Counted from the stretch's first letter, positions 9,804 through 20,497 are shown. The stretch: 64,000 nt of DNA from Cydia pomonella (GCF_033807575.1 NW_026907806.1:248001-312000), one strand, 5' to 3'. A program made the numbers and translations. The notes: generated from the letters alone by a model not told the origin.

Positions 9804-10604
9804 GACCATAATGTAGGGTCTTAGACATGGTTAGTAAACCACTTTGAAATAAACGCTTATTATGATGCATTGGGGTATATATTGCAAATGTATGATTAGA
9901 TTAGATTTATTTATTTCTCAAAGAAAAAGACACAGTTTGTACACAAAAGGTTAAAACAAATGCTTTCACTAAAAAGTGTTAACTATGTACACCTGAAAAG
10001 GTAATGTCTCAGTGTAACTAAATGTGTTATTGTATATGCGACCTGCAATGTAACCTGTTTCTTATAGTTATACAATAAAAAACTTTCAAGTTAACTTCGA
10101 AAGCCTAGTAATTTTCCGTCTTTATTTACATATCGATACAAAAAAAAAAATTATAGGTAAAGTAACACATGTTCGGTAAATAGACTTTAGATTTCTTACA
10201 ATATTTTATTTCTGTCACTTAGGCAAGCATAATGCATTGTATATAACATACTAATATTAAAATATTCTAAAACCTGAAATTTGTATGCTTAAAGATTTCA
10301 TTAAGACTACAATTTCGTCTAAAGTGATATCCTTCGTCTCCCACGTACTTATCATTAAACACATGTTAAGCAAATATGTAGTGGCACATTTAAGAAAATA
10401 TAATATGATACCACTTTAATATGAGATACCCTTCTACGTATAAGAACCGTATCAGGCATGGTTGGAAAACTCATTTAAATATGTAATTTACACAATTGTA
10501 TTTAAGAACTAAATTTGTATATTAAAAGCTTATCAACTCGTGTTTTATCAACATTATAAACATGTAACACACACATACCCTCATTTTATACATCTGTTGT
10601 GACC
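9804..10604. other. mostly unassigned; minus-strand LINE tail at 9895-10010
   Basis: At 9895-9925 GATTAGATTAGATTTATTT followed by CTCAAAGAAAAAG looks like the tail of a LINE on the minus strand. The remainder, 10011-10604, is AT-rich with no supported gene. Confidence 0.4.
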
Positions 10605-10910
10605 TGGGTTCCGGCAGAAAACCAGTGCTTTACTCGAAAGAGTGAAGAGTATCACTGAGCCGTGACCCTTTTGTCCTGCTGCAACGCACACAGTATGTAG
10701 GTAGGTACTTTTATTTTATTTTATTGTTTATTAATTATGCCTATTTTGTTGTCTCAATTTTCTTTTGTGCTATTTTTATTTTGTTCCTGTAATAATTTGT
10801 GTTTTTTATGATGATTTAAACTTTATATTGTGTGTTTTTGCAGCTGCCAAATAAATGATTTATCTATCTATCTTATCAAATAAATTATTATCTTATCTTA
10901 TCTTATACTC
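10605..10910 (+). mobile_element. LINE 3' end with TATC-type tail
   Basis: A short remnant of coding-like sequence (CTGGGTTCCGGCAGAAAACC) is followed by an AT-rich untranslated part and then GCTGCCAAATAAATG with tandem ATCT/TATC units at 10863-10910. Such polyadenylation-like plus microsatellite ends mark LINE insertions. The protein part is gone apart from a few codons. Confidence 0.6.
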
Positions 10911-10918
10911 TTATACTT

Positions 10919-10944
10919 GTATATATATATATATATATATATAT
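10919..10944. repeat. AT dinucleotide microsatellite
   Basis: An uninterrupted run of alternating A and T is flanked by CTTGTA and TACAAG, so the whole site is a palindrome. Confidence 0.9.
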
Positions 10945-11049
10945 ACAAGTGTTTATTGTATTTCTGATTTTTAGTATGTATGTTTGTTTTTTATGTAATA
11001 TATGTAGTTTATAAGTATATCAGTTTGCGTTTTTTTTTAATTCTTTGAT

Positions 11050-11198
11050 TTTGTTTGCTCTCTGCACCAATTGTGTCTCTGTTTGGTCCTATGGTTGACT
11101 GGTGAGAATGCCATTTGGCATTAAGCCCGCCATTTGCACATTGTTGTATATATTTTGTGTAATTTGTGCAATATAGTTTCAATAAATAAATAAACGAT
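11050..11198 (+). mobile_element. LINE 3' tail (GAATGCC...TTGGCATTAAG type)
   Basis: It holds GACTGGTGAGAATGCC, TTTGGCATTAAGCCCGCC and a final run of AATAAATAAATAAAC. Sister copies lie at 20498-20612 and in part at 62565-62610. It is the untranslated end of a LINE, with no coding part. Confidence 0.65.
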
Positions 11199-11223
11199 AG
11201 AATAAGTTTTCCAATGGCTGTTA

Positions 11224-11332
11224 AGGTGCCGTTCGGATTCAGACTGCACCGGCGTTCCTGCTGCAGTATTGCAGACCAATATTATTGCCGACTCCATTGC
11301 TGCTGCAAATATCAAAAATTCGGACAGCAATA
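11224..11332 (-). repeat. dispersed repeat S (GTGCCGTTCGGATTCAGAC type)
   Basis: It starts GGTGCCGTTCGGATTCAGAC and ends CAAAAATTCGGACAG. The reverse orientation is seen at 45418-45595, 56351-56445 and 58540-58650. Length varies, and it may be a MITE. It carries CTGCAGTA and TGCTGCA motifs. A TA microsatellite follows at 11333-11350. Confidence 0.5.
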
Positions 11333-11359
11333 TATATATATATATATATAGACTAAACT

Positions 11360-11560
11360 AAAACTAACAATCTCAGTGATCCAAAAGGAATCTTGGCCTC
11401 CGAAACGAGAGCGTGCCACCTGTCCCGATCCTGCGCAACTTCCTGCCAGTTACTGACGCGAAGCTGAAGCAGAGTCGCCGCCACACTGTCTTCCCAGCGA
11501 TACCTGGGCCGACCCACCGGACGGCTACCAGCCGGTCGTCCTAAGAACGCTCTCTCGACA
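11360..11560 (-). pseudogene. LINE protein C-terminus (GRPRYRWED type)
   Basis: On the minus strand the frame contains RPVGRPRYRWEDSVAATL, then NWQEVAQDRDRWHALVSEAK. This is the C-terminal tail of an RTE-like LINE protein. A related copy with GRPRYSWSD lies at 32350-32625. The part before RAFLGRP does not look like RT, so it is 5'-truncated. About 60 codons are intact. Confidence 0.72.
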
Positions 11561-11829
11561 GCCCAATCCCATTTTGAGATGCAAAATCCAATCCAGTAAA
11601 AAAATATAATGTCGGTTTTTAGGGTTCCATAGCCAAATGGCAAAAAACGGAACCCTTATAGATTCGTCATATCCGTCTGTCTGTCCGATTATGTCACAGC
11701 CACTTTTTTCTTTTATCATTAAACTTTTACAAGCAAAGTTGCATGATTTGGTTGTTTATACAACTTCACAGAAAAGGTTTAGAATCTCTGATACTGTGAT
11801 CTTCTAGAGGCTAAAGTTATCTGGAATGT
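11561..11829. repeat. fragment of the GGTTCC...GTCTGTC repeat, then unassigned
   Basis: At 11618-11700 the sequence AGGGTTCCATAGCCAAATGG and CCGTCTGTCTGTCCG marks the end of the dispersed repeat also seen at 8820-9228, on the opposite strand. Nothing is recognisable after 11710. Confidence 0.5.
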
Positions 11830-12000
11830 AGTATACGGTCCAATTCGAACAATGCTTAGAAGATATCACAGCGATAAGATACCGATATGTCAGTGTCAAA
11901 AGTGACATTTATTCAACCATAAACGTCACTTCAATAGTCAGAGATCGGTATCGTATCGCTGTGACATCTTCATAAACATATTCGAATTGGGCCGATAGAC
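11830..12000. mobile_element. foldback MITE with long arms
   Basis: The left arm, about 11836-11912, pairs with the right arm, about 11920-11994. Both contain TCACAGCGAT..GATACCGAT and an AATTCGAA-type outer end. Arm identity is roughly 75% by eye. A related fragment may lie at 42485-42600. No target duplication was found. Confidence 0.7.
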
Positions 12001-12182
12001 TTGACAATCTTGAGTAAGTATTTATTTATGAATACGTTTCTGAATCTGCCCCCTGATTAATATTCGGGGTATAATTCATACGATATGGCGAACGGTGTTT
12101 ATATAGCCCGTGCGTGTCTAGGTTTAACAAGCCCTAGATAAGATTTAGATGTCTAGGTCTAGACCTGAATGGAGCTCGTTTC
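12001..12182. other. no recognisable feature
   Basis: Short unassigned stretch. Confidence 0.3.
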
Positions 12183-13168
12183 ACCCTTAATCAAACGGAA
12201 CAGTTTTTATGAGAGTTTTGAAAACTAACAATGGTTTTTTAGGTCATTTGGGTGCGTAGATTGCAAAAAAATATATAAAATTTGGACAAGTGGGGGTTTT
12301 GCGGTGGGAAATAATTTCCCGTTATCCGTTATTGCATAGCAAAATATTGAATGTAGTGGGAAGTATTTTCCCATTGTCCGAAACGGTTACATATCTCCCC
12401 CGGCTTTGTTTGAAATTTAAGTATGATTTTTAATAACAGTAAAAAAAATAATATGCAGGCCTAAAATGAAAGATTGTTATTATTGTTATTTATTCATTAT
12501 CTTATTGTAAGATGTTAGGAATAGTATTTTAAAATAAAAAAATGCGGAATCAGCAATGCAATCAGCATACCTAAAAGTATTAAAGATCTACTTTAGATGA
12601 AACAATATTAGATGAAGCAAGTTTTGGCATAACAGGGCTCGATTGCATGTGGAACTGTACTAGAAAAAATAAAAGGAAAAACGAAAGGAAACCACAGATT
12701 TTTGTTGTGTAACAGACATCTCGGCATAATTTATACCTATATTATAGAAACAAATAAAAATTTAAGCGGAGAGCCAAACAATGGGATATAATTTCCCACT
12801 TACTAAAAACTAAAAATGTTGACTAAATCATATTCTTATCACAATTCTTTTCAAGCAAAACACAGGGAAAATAAGTCTAGTTTATAGTATTCAGTGTATG
12901 CACTTAACAGATTTTTTTAGCACTTAACCTCAAAAACCTAAAAAAAAACCGTTGCTATTGCAAAAAAATTAGGACAACTGATTTTATCTTTGACGTATGG
13001 TCACAAATGTGAAGTCACAGAAAAGTGTTGCCATCTATCAAATTCAAAATGTTACTAAGATTTTAAATCTGTTTAGTTTGTATCGCTGGGTGTTGCCAAT
13101 ATAAAATATAATTTATTTCGTAAATAGGAAGGAAATGGGGAATAATTTTCCGTTCTTTGATTAAGGGT
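12183..13168. mobile_element. about 1-kb inverted-repeat element with four small palindromes
   Basis: The left end ACCCTTAATCAAACGGAA is matched by the complement of the right end, ACCCTTAATCAAAGAA. Inside, the palindrome GGGAAATAATTTCCC or a close variant occurs at 12306, 12358, 12783 and 13137. No frame of useful length is present, so the element would depend on a transposase from elsewhere. The right flank is TTAA but the left is TTTCA, so a piggyBac-type duplication is not proven. Confidence 0.5.
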
Positions 13169-14159
13169 TAAATATCATTTGCATTTATTTGTAGCCTAGA
13201 CTTGAATAACTTGATCGAGTTAAACCGATGTACTTAGTAACATATAATCAATTAGGATTGATTCTAGGGAATTACTGCTAATAATACGGTTTAAATCACG
13301 TAATATTTATAGTCACTCGCGCTAAATGTTTCAAAGAGCATGGATCTCCATTTTATGCAATAACAGTGCGTGAGAAGCGTTTACGACGGCTTTATCACAG
13401 AGTTCCCATGGCAACCTCCTGTCTCCATCATCAGACCAGCTCAATGTAATCATAATACTGCACTGTTATCCGATTTACATATGTATACAAAATTTCAGCT
13501 CAATCAGAAATCAGGAAGTGGCTCAAATTTAGCTTTGTAGATTTGACCCACACTAGCTAACATACTAACAGGGCAAGTTGACCCTTTACAGGCAGGGTAC
13601 ACTTCGATATTGTACGGCAAAATGAACAACCCCATCTTTTTGAGACTTTTTCTAATGCAGATGCGGTCAAGCGTATATAGTGTATTTTTTAAATCTGGGC
13701 CGATAAAGGGTTAAATAATATTTTGAAAAACTCGGTTCTCTAGAATACCGTTTATTCGCTAAATAAAATCGATACACGTGTACCTACATCAGCCAGTATG
13801 CCAAGAAAGCGATCGGCTTTCAATGAAAATTGGAATTGATTATGTATATCTATTTTTGGAACCGATACTTCACCGGAAATCCGTGATTACACATTAAAGG
13901 CGTAAATCTCCTTCAAATTTATCAGTAAATTAATTCACGATGCGCAAATTAATTTGATTAATTTAATAATGCTCTTTATTTATTGACCACGAACCCGTTG
14001 TATGTTTACGTAGCAATAATATTTGTTATTTCTACCCCTTTTTTGCATGTTACTTTTATTTACTAGTGGCTCTGTGAGCTGTAAACATCGCGAAACACTT
14101 ACTTATTATTATCTTATATTTGACCCTACTTGGTGGACAACGTCGGAAATATATTATGT
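13169..14159. other. mostly unassigned; dispersed-repeat fragment at 13410-13560
   Basis: The part 13410-13560 (ACATATGTATACAAAATTTC, then TCAGGAAGTGGCTCAAATTT) resembles a common lepidopteran repeat. No gene is supported in the rest. Confidence 0.35.
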
Positions 14160-14268
14160 AGATGCCTCGATCTGACTGTCCAAGGCCCTAGATCACGCGG
14201 CTGCGGTAGGCCTAAGAAGCGCTGGCTGGACGTCGTGACACCGGACATGGAAGGGGATGTGGATTAGA
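14160..14268 (+). pseudogene. RTE-type LINE C-terminal fragment
   Basis: The frame reads CLDLTVQGPRSRG, then GRPKKRWLDVVTPDMEGD, with a stop at 14266-14268. GRPKKRWLD is a strong signature of the RTE-clade C-terminus. Only about 35 codons are left. A minus-strand LINE tail of another kind (14264-14345) follows at once. Confidence 0.65.
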
Positions 14269-14345
14269 TTTTCGGTTTAAAGACATTTTATTTCTCATAA
14301 GAAATTACATTTCACTTACACGAGAAATATGTATAACTAACTTAA
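14264..14345 (-). mobile_element. LINE 3' tail on the minus strand
   Basis: TTAGATTTTCGGTTTAAAG is followed by TTTTATTTCTCATAAGAAAT. A matching piece lies at 31850-31890 and a weaker one at 9895. No coding part is present. Confidence 0.45.
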
Positions 14346-14627
14346 TATTATTTTTATATACAAACAGTGAGCTCGGACTTGTGTACATACCAATTTGGGT
14401 AGAATTATTTCTTATCAGCATAAAACAGGCACATGATTATGTAGGTATTTTGAAGATTTTCGCCCAAATAATCAGTCAAAGTGATAATATGTATATTGTA
14501 TATACCTACTAAGTATCATTTTGTACAATACACCCATACGAGTATATATATATATACAATTGGGATAAAAAATGTAAAACCCTTTGAACATTCAACCTAT
14601 ACTAAAATCGCCAAGTAACACTCCAGG
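14346..14627. other. no gene; short TA microsatellite
   Basis: A small ATATATATATATA run lies near 14541-14557. Nothing else is supported. Confidence 0.4.
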
Positions 14628-14957
14628 AGGCCGATTCAGGGTCAACAATTTGATATGGTTTTGATCTTAGTTTGATATGACCTTGACCGCAAGCACCAGT
14701 CAGCGTTAGCGGCTCGAGCTGACGAAATGCAGCCACCAGCCGTGCGAGTTTGACACTAACACAATCCGAAACATCTGCGTAACTTCCTTTCTATGCATCT
14801 CGCTCGTATTGCAATATTAGTGCGAGCGAGATACATAGAAATTAAGTTACGTAGACGTTAGCGAATATGTCAGTTTCAAATTCGTGGTAAGGCTAGAATA
14901 TCACTCTCTTAAATCAGATGAAAACCATAATCAAGTCGTTTAAGCCGAATCGGCCTG
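14628..14957. mobile_element. MITE with nested foldback
   Basis: The outer ends AGGCCGATTCAGG (14628) and CCGAATCGGCCT (to 14957) pair, and the pairing continues into TTGATATGGTTTTGATC against GATGAAAACCATAATCAA. Inside, 14742-14887 is itself a foldback whose arms contain GTAACTT..TCTATGCATCTCGC and its complement. It may be one complex foldback or one MITE inside another. Confidence 0.6.
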
Positions 14958-15819
14958 ATTGAGCGTACAGTACATGAAGATGAAACTCGGCACAACCCTT
15001 CCAAGAGCACTTGACAATAAATTGCAAAATTCTTTATTCAATGTGTCTTATTATTTACGATTCTTGACTCACAAAGGCTTTGTTTAACTCGAAATAGAAT
15101 ATATATATAGATATGTCACGAATAAGATTTCATTCAGGTTTTAATGCCACGTGGACTTCCCGGCCGCAAATGTAGAAATATATTATAACGGTTTTAAATT
15201 TTAATTGCCTACTGTAATAATTAGGAAAATGACAATTAGAGTTCCGGAAACATTTGCTTTATTTTTAAATGGAGCCTTCTACTATTCAATCACAGTTTAT
15301 TTTTTTTATTATGTAGGTAAACTATAACATATGTATATAACATAATTATAGGTCCAGTTGGATTGAGAACATTCTTTCTTAGAAGACGCTTGTACCAGTT
15401 GTACCTAAATAATAAAGGTTCAAATTGGATGACGACTGCAGAGCCGATAATACATATATCACTTTGAATCGTCTTGATAAGGCTGCCATTCCACTGACGC
15501 TGAGGTGAGAGAATCAACCAATGATATTGGTGTTCTTCTTGGTGGATTTACGTCGTTAGCAAACAAGCATGAATAACCTACGAAGTTGTCGACGTCTCGT
15601 CCTCTCTCCTACCTCTCAACTGCTTAAAACGAGTGACATATTACCTAAGCCCCAAGGGATGATACGGAGGGTTCTTGGAGGTGTAAATTTGAAGACCGTG
15701 CGCTAGTATATAGGTTTATTCGCGGACAGAAGAAACCATACTTACCCTCACCCTCCACCAATATACATAAATAACAATATTGAAAGTCCTAATCGAAGCA
15801 CTATCTAATACGGCAACTC
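14958..15819. other. no recognisable gene
   Basis: AT-rich up to 15475. Around 15476-15625 AAGGCTGCCATTCC and GAGGTGAGAGA faintly resemble the MITE end at 61074, too weakly to call. Confidence 0.35.
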
Positions 15820-16140
15820 CTTCTTCTTCTTCTTCACCCTGGCCATTATTATTCCCATCTCTAGTTGGGGCCGGCCCTCCTTATACCATTATGCCACTTT
15901 GTACCTGCTGTTTCCATGTATTATTTAACAGTGCAGCTCTAAGTTGTGAGGCGTTGTCCTCGGCCACGGCCTCCCTCTTTTATGTTCAATACGGTTTCAT
16001 CCTGTGGCTTTCATCACGTCTCATGACGTGTCCAAACCTGCGTAGGCGGCCGTCCGTCAGTTTGTTGCTAATGCTAGCGACCGTAAATGATCCTCGAACA
16101 TAGGTGAAGGGTCAAGTCCCGTGGTCTGGTGATCTAATGC
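15820..16140 (-). repeat. dispersed repeat, probable LINE end on the minus strand
   Basis: It begins with a TTC microsatellite (15820-15835) and is GC-richer than its flanks. On the minus strand RRFGHVMRRDESHRMKP can be read, which resembles the LINE C-terminal GHVMRRDE motif. The 107-codon plus-strand frame is therefore most likely a shadow. Confidence 0.4.
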
Positions 16141-16510
16141 GGCAACAACAACTAAATTTTTCAAGAAAATTGTTACCGACAACGCTGCAACAGCCAACGC
16201 TGCTGTCACAATCCAAATGTAACCTTAAATTCATAAAAGCGAACTACAAACTTGCGCCTATTTCATGCAAATAGAGCGAAGGAGACCATTATAAAAGTAA
16301 AACGGTGCGGAAAAATAACGAACGCCTGCTTTGAGGGTCGCAAACGGTCATGTGTGAATAAATAGTACTTGTTTTATATACCTATGTAAATTGAAACTAC
16401 GATTTAAACAGTAATAAGTCACCTTTTTAGGAACTAAAAAAAAAGTTTACTGTGAACTAAGTTTGGTCATTAACACGGACGGAATTTTACATTTTGTATG
16501 TATAACATTT
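16141..16510. other. no recognisable feature
   Basis: No supported frame or repeat. Confidence 0.35.
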
Positions 16511-17068
16511 GCGCTGATGGCCTAACGGTAAGAGCGTGTGACTTTCAATCCAGAGGTCGCGGGTTCAAACCCCGGCTAGTACCAATAAGTTTCTCGGAAC
16601 TTATGTACGAAATAAAATTTTATATCAGATCCCTTTGTTTGGCATAATTATTGAAAGTCATAATGTGATGATAGTCATATTATCATTAGTATTCATTAGT
16701 CATAACTCTGAAACCGTTAACTTTTCAGGAATTTCCTTAGGTTATCCTATAGATCGGTTAGGTCAGGTTAGGTTTGTTTTATGGCAATCCTGAAAAGATC
16801 CGCGTTTCAGAGAAAAACCAAATGATGGCTGACAAAAATGCGGACAAACAATACATTATGACTTAAAACTATATGGGAAACAATAGAGACCCATTTTATA
16901 TTTACCAGTCGCTTTTCGGTGAAGGAAAACATCGTGAGGAAACCGGACTAATCCAAATAAGGCCTAGTTTATTCTATGTGCTTACACCAATTCTGGGGAT
17001 TAGTTGTCAAGCGGACCCCAGGCTCATGACCCGTGGCAAAATGCCAAGACAACGCGAGGAAAATTATT
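16511..17068 (+). mobile_element. SINE-A split by a MITE
   Basis: The head starts GCGCTGATGGCCTAACGG (A box) and has GGGTTCAAACCCC (B box). The body continues to 16625, is interrupted by 267 bp, and resumes at 16902 with the expected CCAGTCGCTTTTCGGTGAAG. It ends near GACAACGCGAGGA at 17060. Removing the insert and one copy of the 9-bp repeat restores the SINE body without a gap. The tail of GAA repeats is weak here. Confidence 0.88.
16626..16892. mobile_element. MITE inserted in SINE-A, 9-bp target duplication
   Basis: ATTTTATAT stands directly before (16617-16625) and directly after (16893-16901). The ends pair in part; inside, AGTCATAATGT pairs perfectly with ACATTATGACT, and CTCTGAAAC..CTTTTCAGGA pairs with its complement. 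It contains GGTTAGGTCAGGTTAGGT. A 9-bp duplication suits Mutator-like elements; hAT would give 8. There is no transposase. Confidence 0.8.
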
Positions 17069-17107
17069 ATTACTTTTATGTATAAAATTTACACACTCAT
17101 TTCTTTG

Positions 17108-17239
17108 TACAGTCAAGTCTAAAAATATCTGTAAGAAAAAAGTGCCAAAAATATGTATACCTTAATATATGGGAATTAAATTCTTGTATACATATTTTTG
17201 CCGCCTTTTTTCGTATCGATATTTTCAGACGTGACCGTA
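17108..17239. mobile_element. foldback MITE flanked by TA
   Basis: Element 17110-17237 begins CAGTCAAGTCTAAAAATATC and its right arm is the complement with a few mismatches; the inner arms meet at GTATAC. TA stands on both sides, as for Tc1/mariner-type elements. A relative with similar ends is at 23947-24167. Confidence 0.72.
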
Positions 17240-17597
17240 CCTACCTATAACAGTTTTTAGCAACGAAAACTAGTATCAAACATAGATATATATGTGTTAC
17301 GAAATTTTTTATGCCAAGTTTAATGTACTTTAACTATAAAATAAATGCGTAAATTCCATTGTATGACGGTGTAATGATAAGTTTAAAAAATAAAATAATT
17401 GCCCCTATGTTTAACTTTATTCGATTTTTTGTATGTGTAAAAATTTTAAGCGAAAACATCACAATCAATCACAGATTTCATATAAAACTTTAAATACTCC
17501 TAACTCTGATACCTGACGATTCGAAAAAAAAAACAAATATCCCCTATGTTTATAGCTATACAAATTATATATTAAAATATTTTTAATAATGTTAATA
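17240..17597. other. no recognisable feature
   Basis: AT-rich, no supported feature. Confidence 0.35.
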
Positions 17598-17675
17598 ATG
17601 TTAGTTGTCAAGCGGACCCCACGCTCCCATGAGCCGTGGCAATATGCCGGGACAACGCGAGGAAGAAGAAGAATG
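17598..17675 (+). mobile_element. SINE-A, 3' end only
   Basis: It starts TTAGTTGTCAAGCGGACCCC and ends with GACAACGCGAGGAAG plus GAA repeats. The 5' part is absent, as in a truncated insertion. Confidence 0.7.
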
Positions 17676-18209
17676 TTAATATCCAGAGAGGAAAATGAGG
17701 ACTATCTTAAGAAGAAGAAATGAATAAATTATATGATTTATGAGTAGGTTTCCTTATATTACTAGGTACCTACTAAAATGAATGTCGGGTCACGTGATGG
17801 ACAGTGCGAATAATAATAAAAAACACCTTATAAAAAAATCGTATCGCTTCAATAAAAGTGGTCCAGAATACAAATCAAGTTAAGATACTACCTACTCCTC
17901 GGAACTCAGAGCCGCTGATTGGCTATGATCTCAAGCAATTGTCGTCGAGCGACCAATCACAACTTGCCATCACCGCCGTGCGCTGTGATTGGTTGGGAGA
18001 GCAGCGCGCGCGCTGTCTTTCGGACTAGATTCCTTTATTGATTTATGTGAATGACTTTATACATTAAGAAGGAGAAAAACCAAAGAAGATTTCCTATTGG
18101 GTTTATTTATTTATTAATAATCGTGTGGAATTATACTCGTACAGTAGGTAACAGATACAGAGAAATTCACAAAAATACTACCACTATTTGATATTTGTAT
18201 AAAAATAAA
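17676..18209. other. no gene; cluster of CCAAT-type motifs
   Basis: Between 17913 and 17992 there are GATTGG twice and CCAATCAC once, and a GC-rich run CGCGCGCGC follows at 18005. I see no core promoter or exon beside it. It may be part of a repeat. Confidence 0.3.
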
Positions 18210-18532
18210 GCGCTGGTGGCCTAGCGGTAAGAGCATGCGACTTGCAATCCTGAGGTCGCGGGTTCAAACCCTGGCTCGTACGAATGAGTTTTTCGGAACT
18301 TATGTACGAAATATCATTTCATATTCACCAATCGCTTTTCGGTGAAGGTAAACATCGTGAGGAAACCGGGCCCCAATAAGGCCTAGTTTACCCTCTGGGT
18401 TGAAAGGTCAGATGACAGTCGCTTTCGTATAAACAAGTGCCTATGCCAATTCTCGGGACTAGTTGCCAAGCGGACCCAGGCTGCCATGAGCCGTAACAAA
18501 ATGGCGGGACAACGCGAGGAAGAAGAAGAAGA
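18210..18532 (+). mobile_element. SINE-A, full-length
   Basis: Head GCGCTGGTGGCCTAGCGG with A box; B box GGGTTCAAACCC near 18261; body with TTTTCGGTGAAGG and ATCGTGAGGAAACCGG; tail AACGCGAGGAAGAAGAAG. It is the best complete copy in the window, about 323 bp, and serves as reference for the others. Confidence 0.9.
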
Positions 18533-18534
18533 CT

Positions 18535-18600
18535 AAAATCTGTCCCCCTGCGGCATGGTGCCGTAGATGCTGGCAGCATTTCCTCGCTGTATCGCAAGAT
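18535..18600 (-). pseudogene. short pol-type fragment (MLPASTAPCRRG)
   Basis: On the minus strand RYSEEMLPASTAPCRRG is read. The same motif, MLPASTAPGRRG, occurs in the larger piece at 60362-60580. It belongs to a retroelement-like protein C-terminus whose clade I cannot name. Confidence 0.4.
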
Positions 18601-18959
18601 TGAAGGTAAATTATAAGGCCGTTACAAATGGCATCTTAATACCATAAGGTATTCTCTACCCCTCAACCACTGGGCCAAAAAGAGACGTTTGTTAGATGCA
18701 GGTTTTATAATAGAGAATTAAAACGATATTACTACCTACTGTTGACAAAATAAATATTTACTAACTAATATACTATGAAATCATAAACTTAAAAATATAC
18801 TTTGTATGATAGACTTACATAAAAATCTACGTATATATATTATACATGTACCTACTTTGAATCATTATTTATAGGTAGGTAGGTTATTTAAGTATACAAA
18901 AAAAAAGATCTAACAGACATCAAACTTGTACCTAAGTCATACAACATGTTATCATTCAG
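18601..18959. other. no recognisable feature
   Basis: AT-rich, no supported feature. Confidence 0.35.
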
Positions 18960-19105
18960 CTCTTGACGTATATTTCTCTGGAAGACATCCCATACAGGGA
19001 TAAGTTCGCCTTTGTTGTATTTAATTTACTCTGTAAATTTTTAAAATTTACTCTTTCCTGTTTTATTTCTATGTACAATAAAGTATATACATACATACAT
19101 ATATT
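18960..19105 (+). mobile_element. LINE 3' end with ATAC tail
   Basis: It holds CTGGAAGACATCCC, AGGGATAAGTTCGCCTTTGT and TGTACAATAAAG, then ATAC repeats. A sister copy is at 37316-37430. The untranslated end of a LINE common in Lepidoptera. Confidence 0.7.
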
Positions 19106-19107
19106 CC

Positions 19108-19230
19108 TGCGGTACCAGCGTGGTTACATTTTTATCGCCTGTTACTATGCCCGTCACTTTCAGACTTACATACTTGTTAGAACGTGACAGGCATGGTGAC
19201 AAACGATAAAAATACGACCATGCTACCGCC
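19108..19230. mobile_element. foldback MITE
   Basis: The arm GCGGTACCAGCGTGG..TTTTTATCG..CCCGTCAC pairs with the complement of the right side, about 19185-19230. The loop is about 25 bp. It directly follows the LINE tail. Confidence 0.65.
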
Positions 19231-20497
19231 GCTCTTGTTTTGTTTCCTGCTGTACCGTACAATCTATTTTGTGCACCTCGTAAACTAGTCTAGTTTCAGC
19301 GAGGCAATCAGCCAAAATGGCAAAGCTGTAAACTTTCTTGGAGGAGTTGAAGGTAGTTCCATTGAATGGACATTTCCAGAATTTACACTCTGTTTAGGGG
19401 TTGTACTGTTCTGAGAAACAAGAGTCCGCAGCAACCTCGGTTCTCCATACAAACGTAGTTACGCTCTATTGAATGAATGAATGAGAGTTTATTAAAACGA
19501 CTAGCTAGATTGCTCTCAAACTTAGTACTTACAAATACTATAGTCAACTTTACGCGAGTGTTTGTGGGTAAGGTGTAGTACAAATACACACCTTTCCCCT
19601 TAAAGACAAAAAAATGATTAAAATAAGTGTGTAAAAAACATTTTTTTTAAACAATTATATTTTATGTTAACAATTATATCAGTCAATATGAAGAGTACAA
19701 ATGGATCCAAAGAAATTATATTATAATGATTACACACAATACACTGAAATTATCCTGAGACAAAAATTTTTTTTTTTCATATAGGTGGTGGTTAAAAACG
19801 GTACGACCGAATTGAAAACCTTCCCCTTTTGGAATTATGAAGTGGGTTAATAATATTCAAGCTTATTGCACGCTTATCACCATCTGCGAGTTTAATCCGA
19901 AGTAAATGTTGCTCTGTTCGTAGTGTCACACTGTTTAACTAGATGGCGTTGGTAGTCAAATAAACGGCTTATAATTTTGTTCATAATAAATTCATTCATT
20001 CATCAGGAACAACCTGAGCTTGAACCGTTTTGTACTTATGTATTGATTTTAGTAAAGGATTTGTAGTAATAGTAGTAGTAAAGTCTTTGTTCTATAAAAA
20101 CACATAATAAAAGTAACTTACAATTAGAAAAAGCTCAGTACAAAGGCGAACTTTTTAGAATAAGTGATCTCTTCCAGTTAATTGTTTATTGCATGTATAT
20201 TTTTTTAGTTTAACCTATAAAATAAGGCATTTATTGTAAATACATTGCTTTTCAGGAAAATTTACGTTATACGTCAAGATTTATCTCAAATGTTTTTTTT
20301 TCTATAGGTCCGACTAAAATATTTTATTAATGTCATGTCGTTCGTTTACTTTTAAAAATCGTTGTTAGACGTTTTGATACTTCGTTCGTTTGTCCTCTAT
20401 ATCTTAAAAAATAAACAGTTAAAATAACAAAAATGAAAGGGCGTGGGCGACAGGGATTCATAAATAAAATGCTTTCTTAAAAGTCGGTTAACATAGT
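19231..20497. other. no recognisable gene
   Basis: The stretch is AT-rich. Short frames at 19383-19589 show no codon structure or family motif. I see no clear repeats. Confidence 0.4.

Noticed and set aside
10919..10944. Terminator or regulatory hairpin
   Set aside because: It is a simple AT microsatellite; the pairing follows from its composition.
15780..16103. 107-codon plus-strand gene
   Set aside because: The opposite strand shows a LINE-like GHVMRRDE motif and the block starts in a TTC microsatellite.
16511..16580. tRNA gene at the SINE heads (also 18210, 26709, 39085, 62764)
   Set aside because: A and B boxes are present, but the rest does not fold into a cloverleaf with acceptor stem and the sequence runs on into a SINE body.
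16760..16782. Telomeric TTAGG repeat
   Set aside because: GGTTAGGTCAGGTTAGGT is only a short motif inside a MITE with defined ends.
17913..18012. Promoter from the CCAAT-type cluster
   Set aside because: No initiator, TATA box or exon could be placed next to it.
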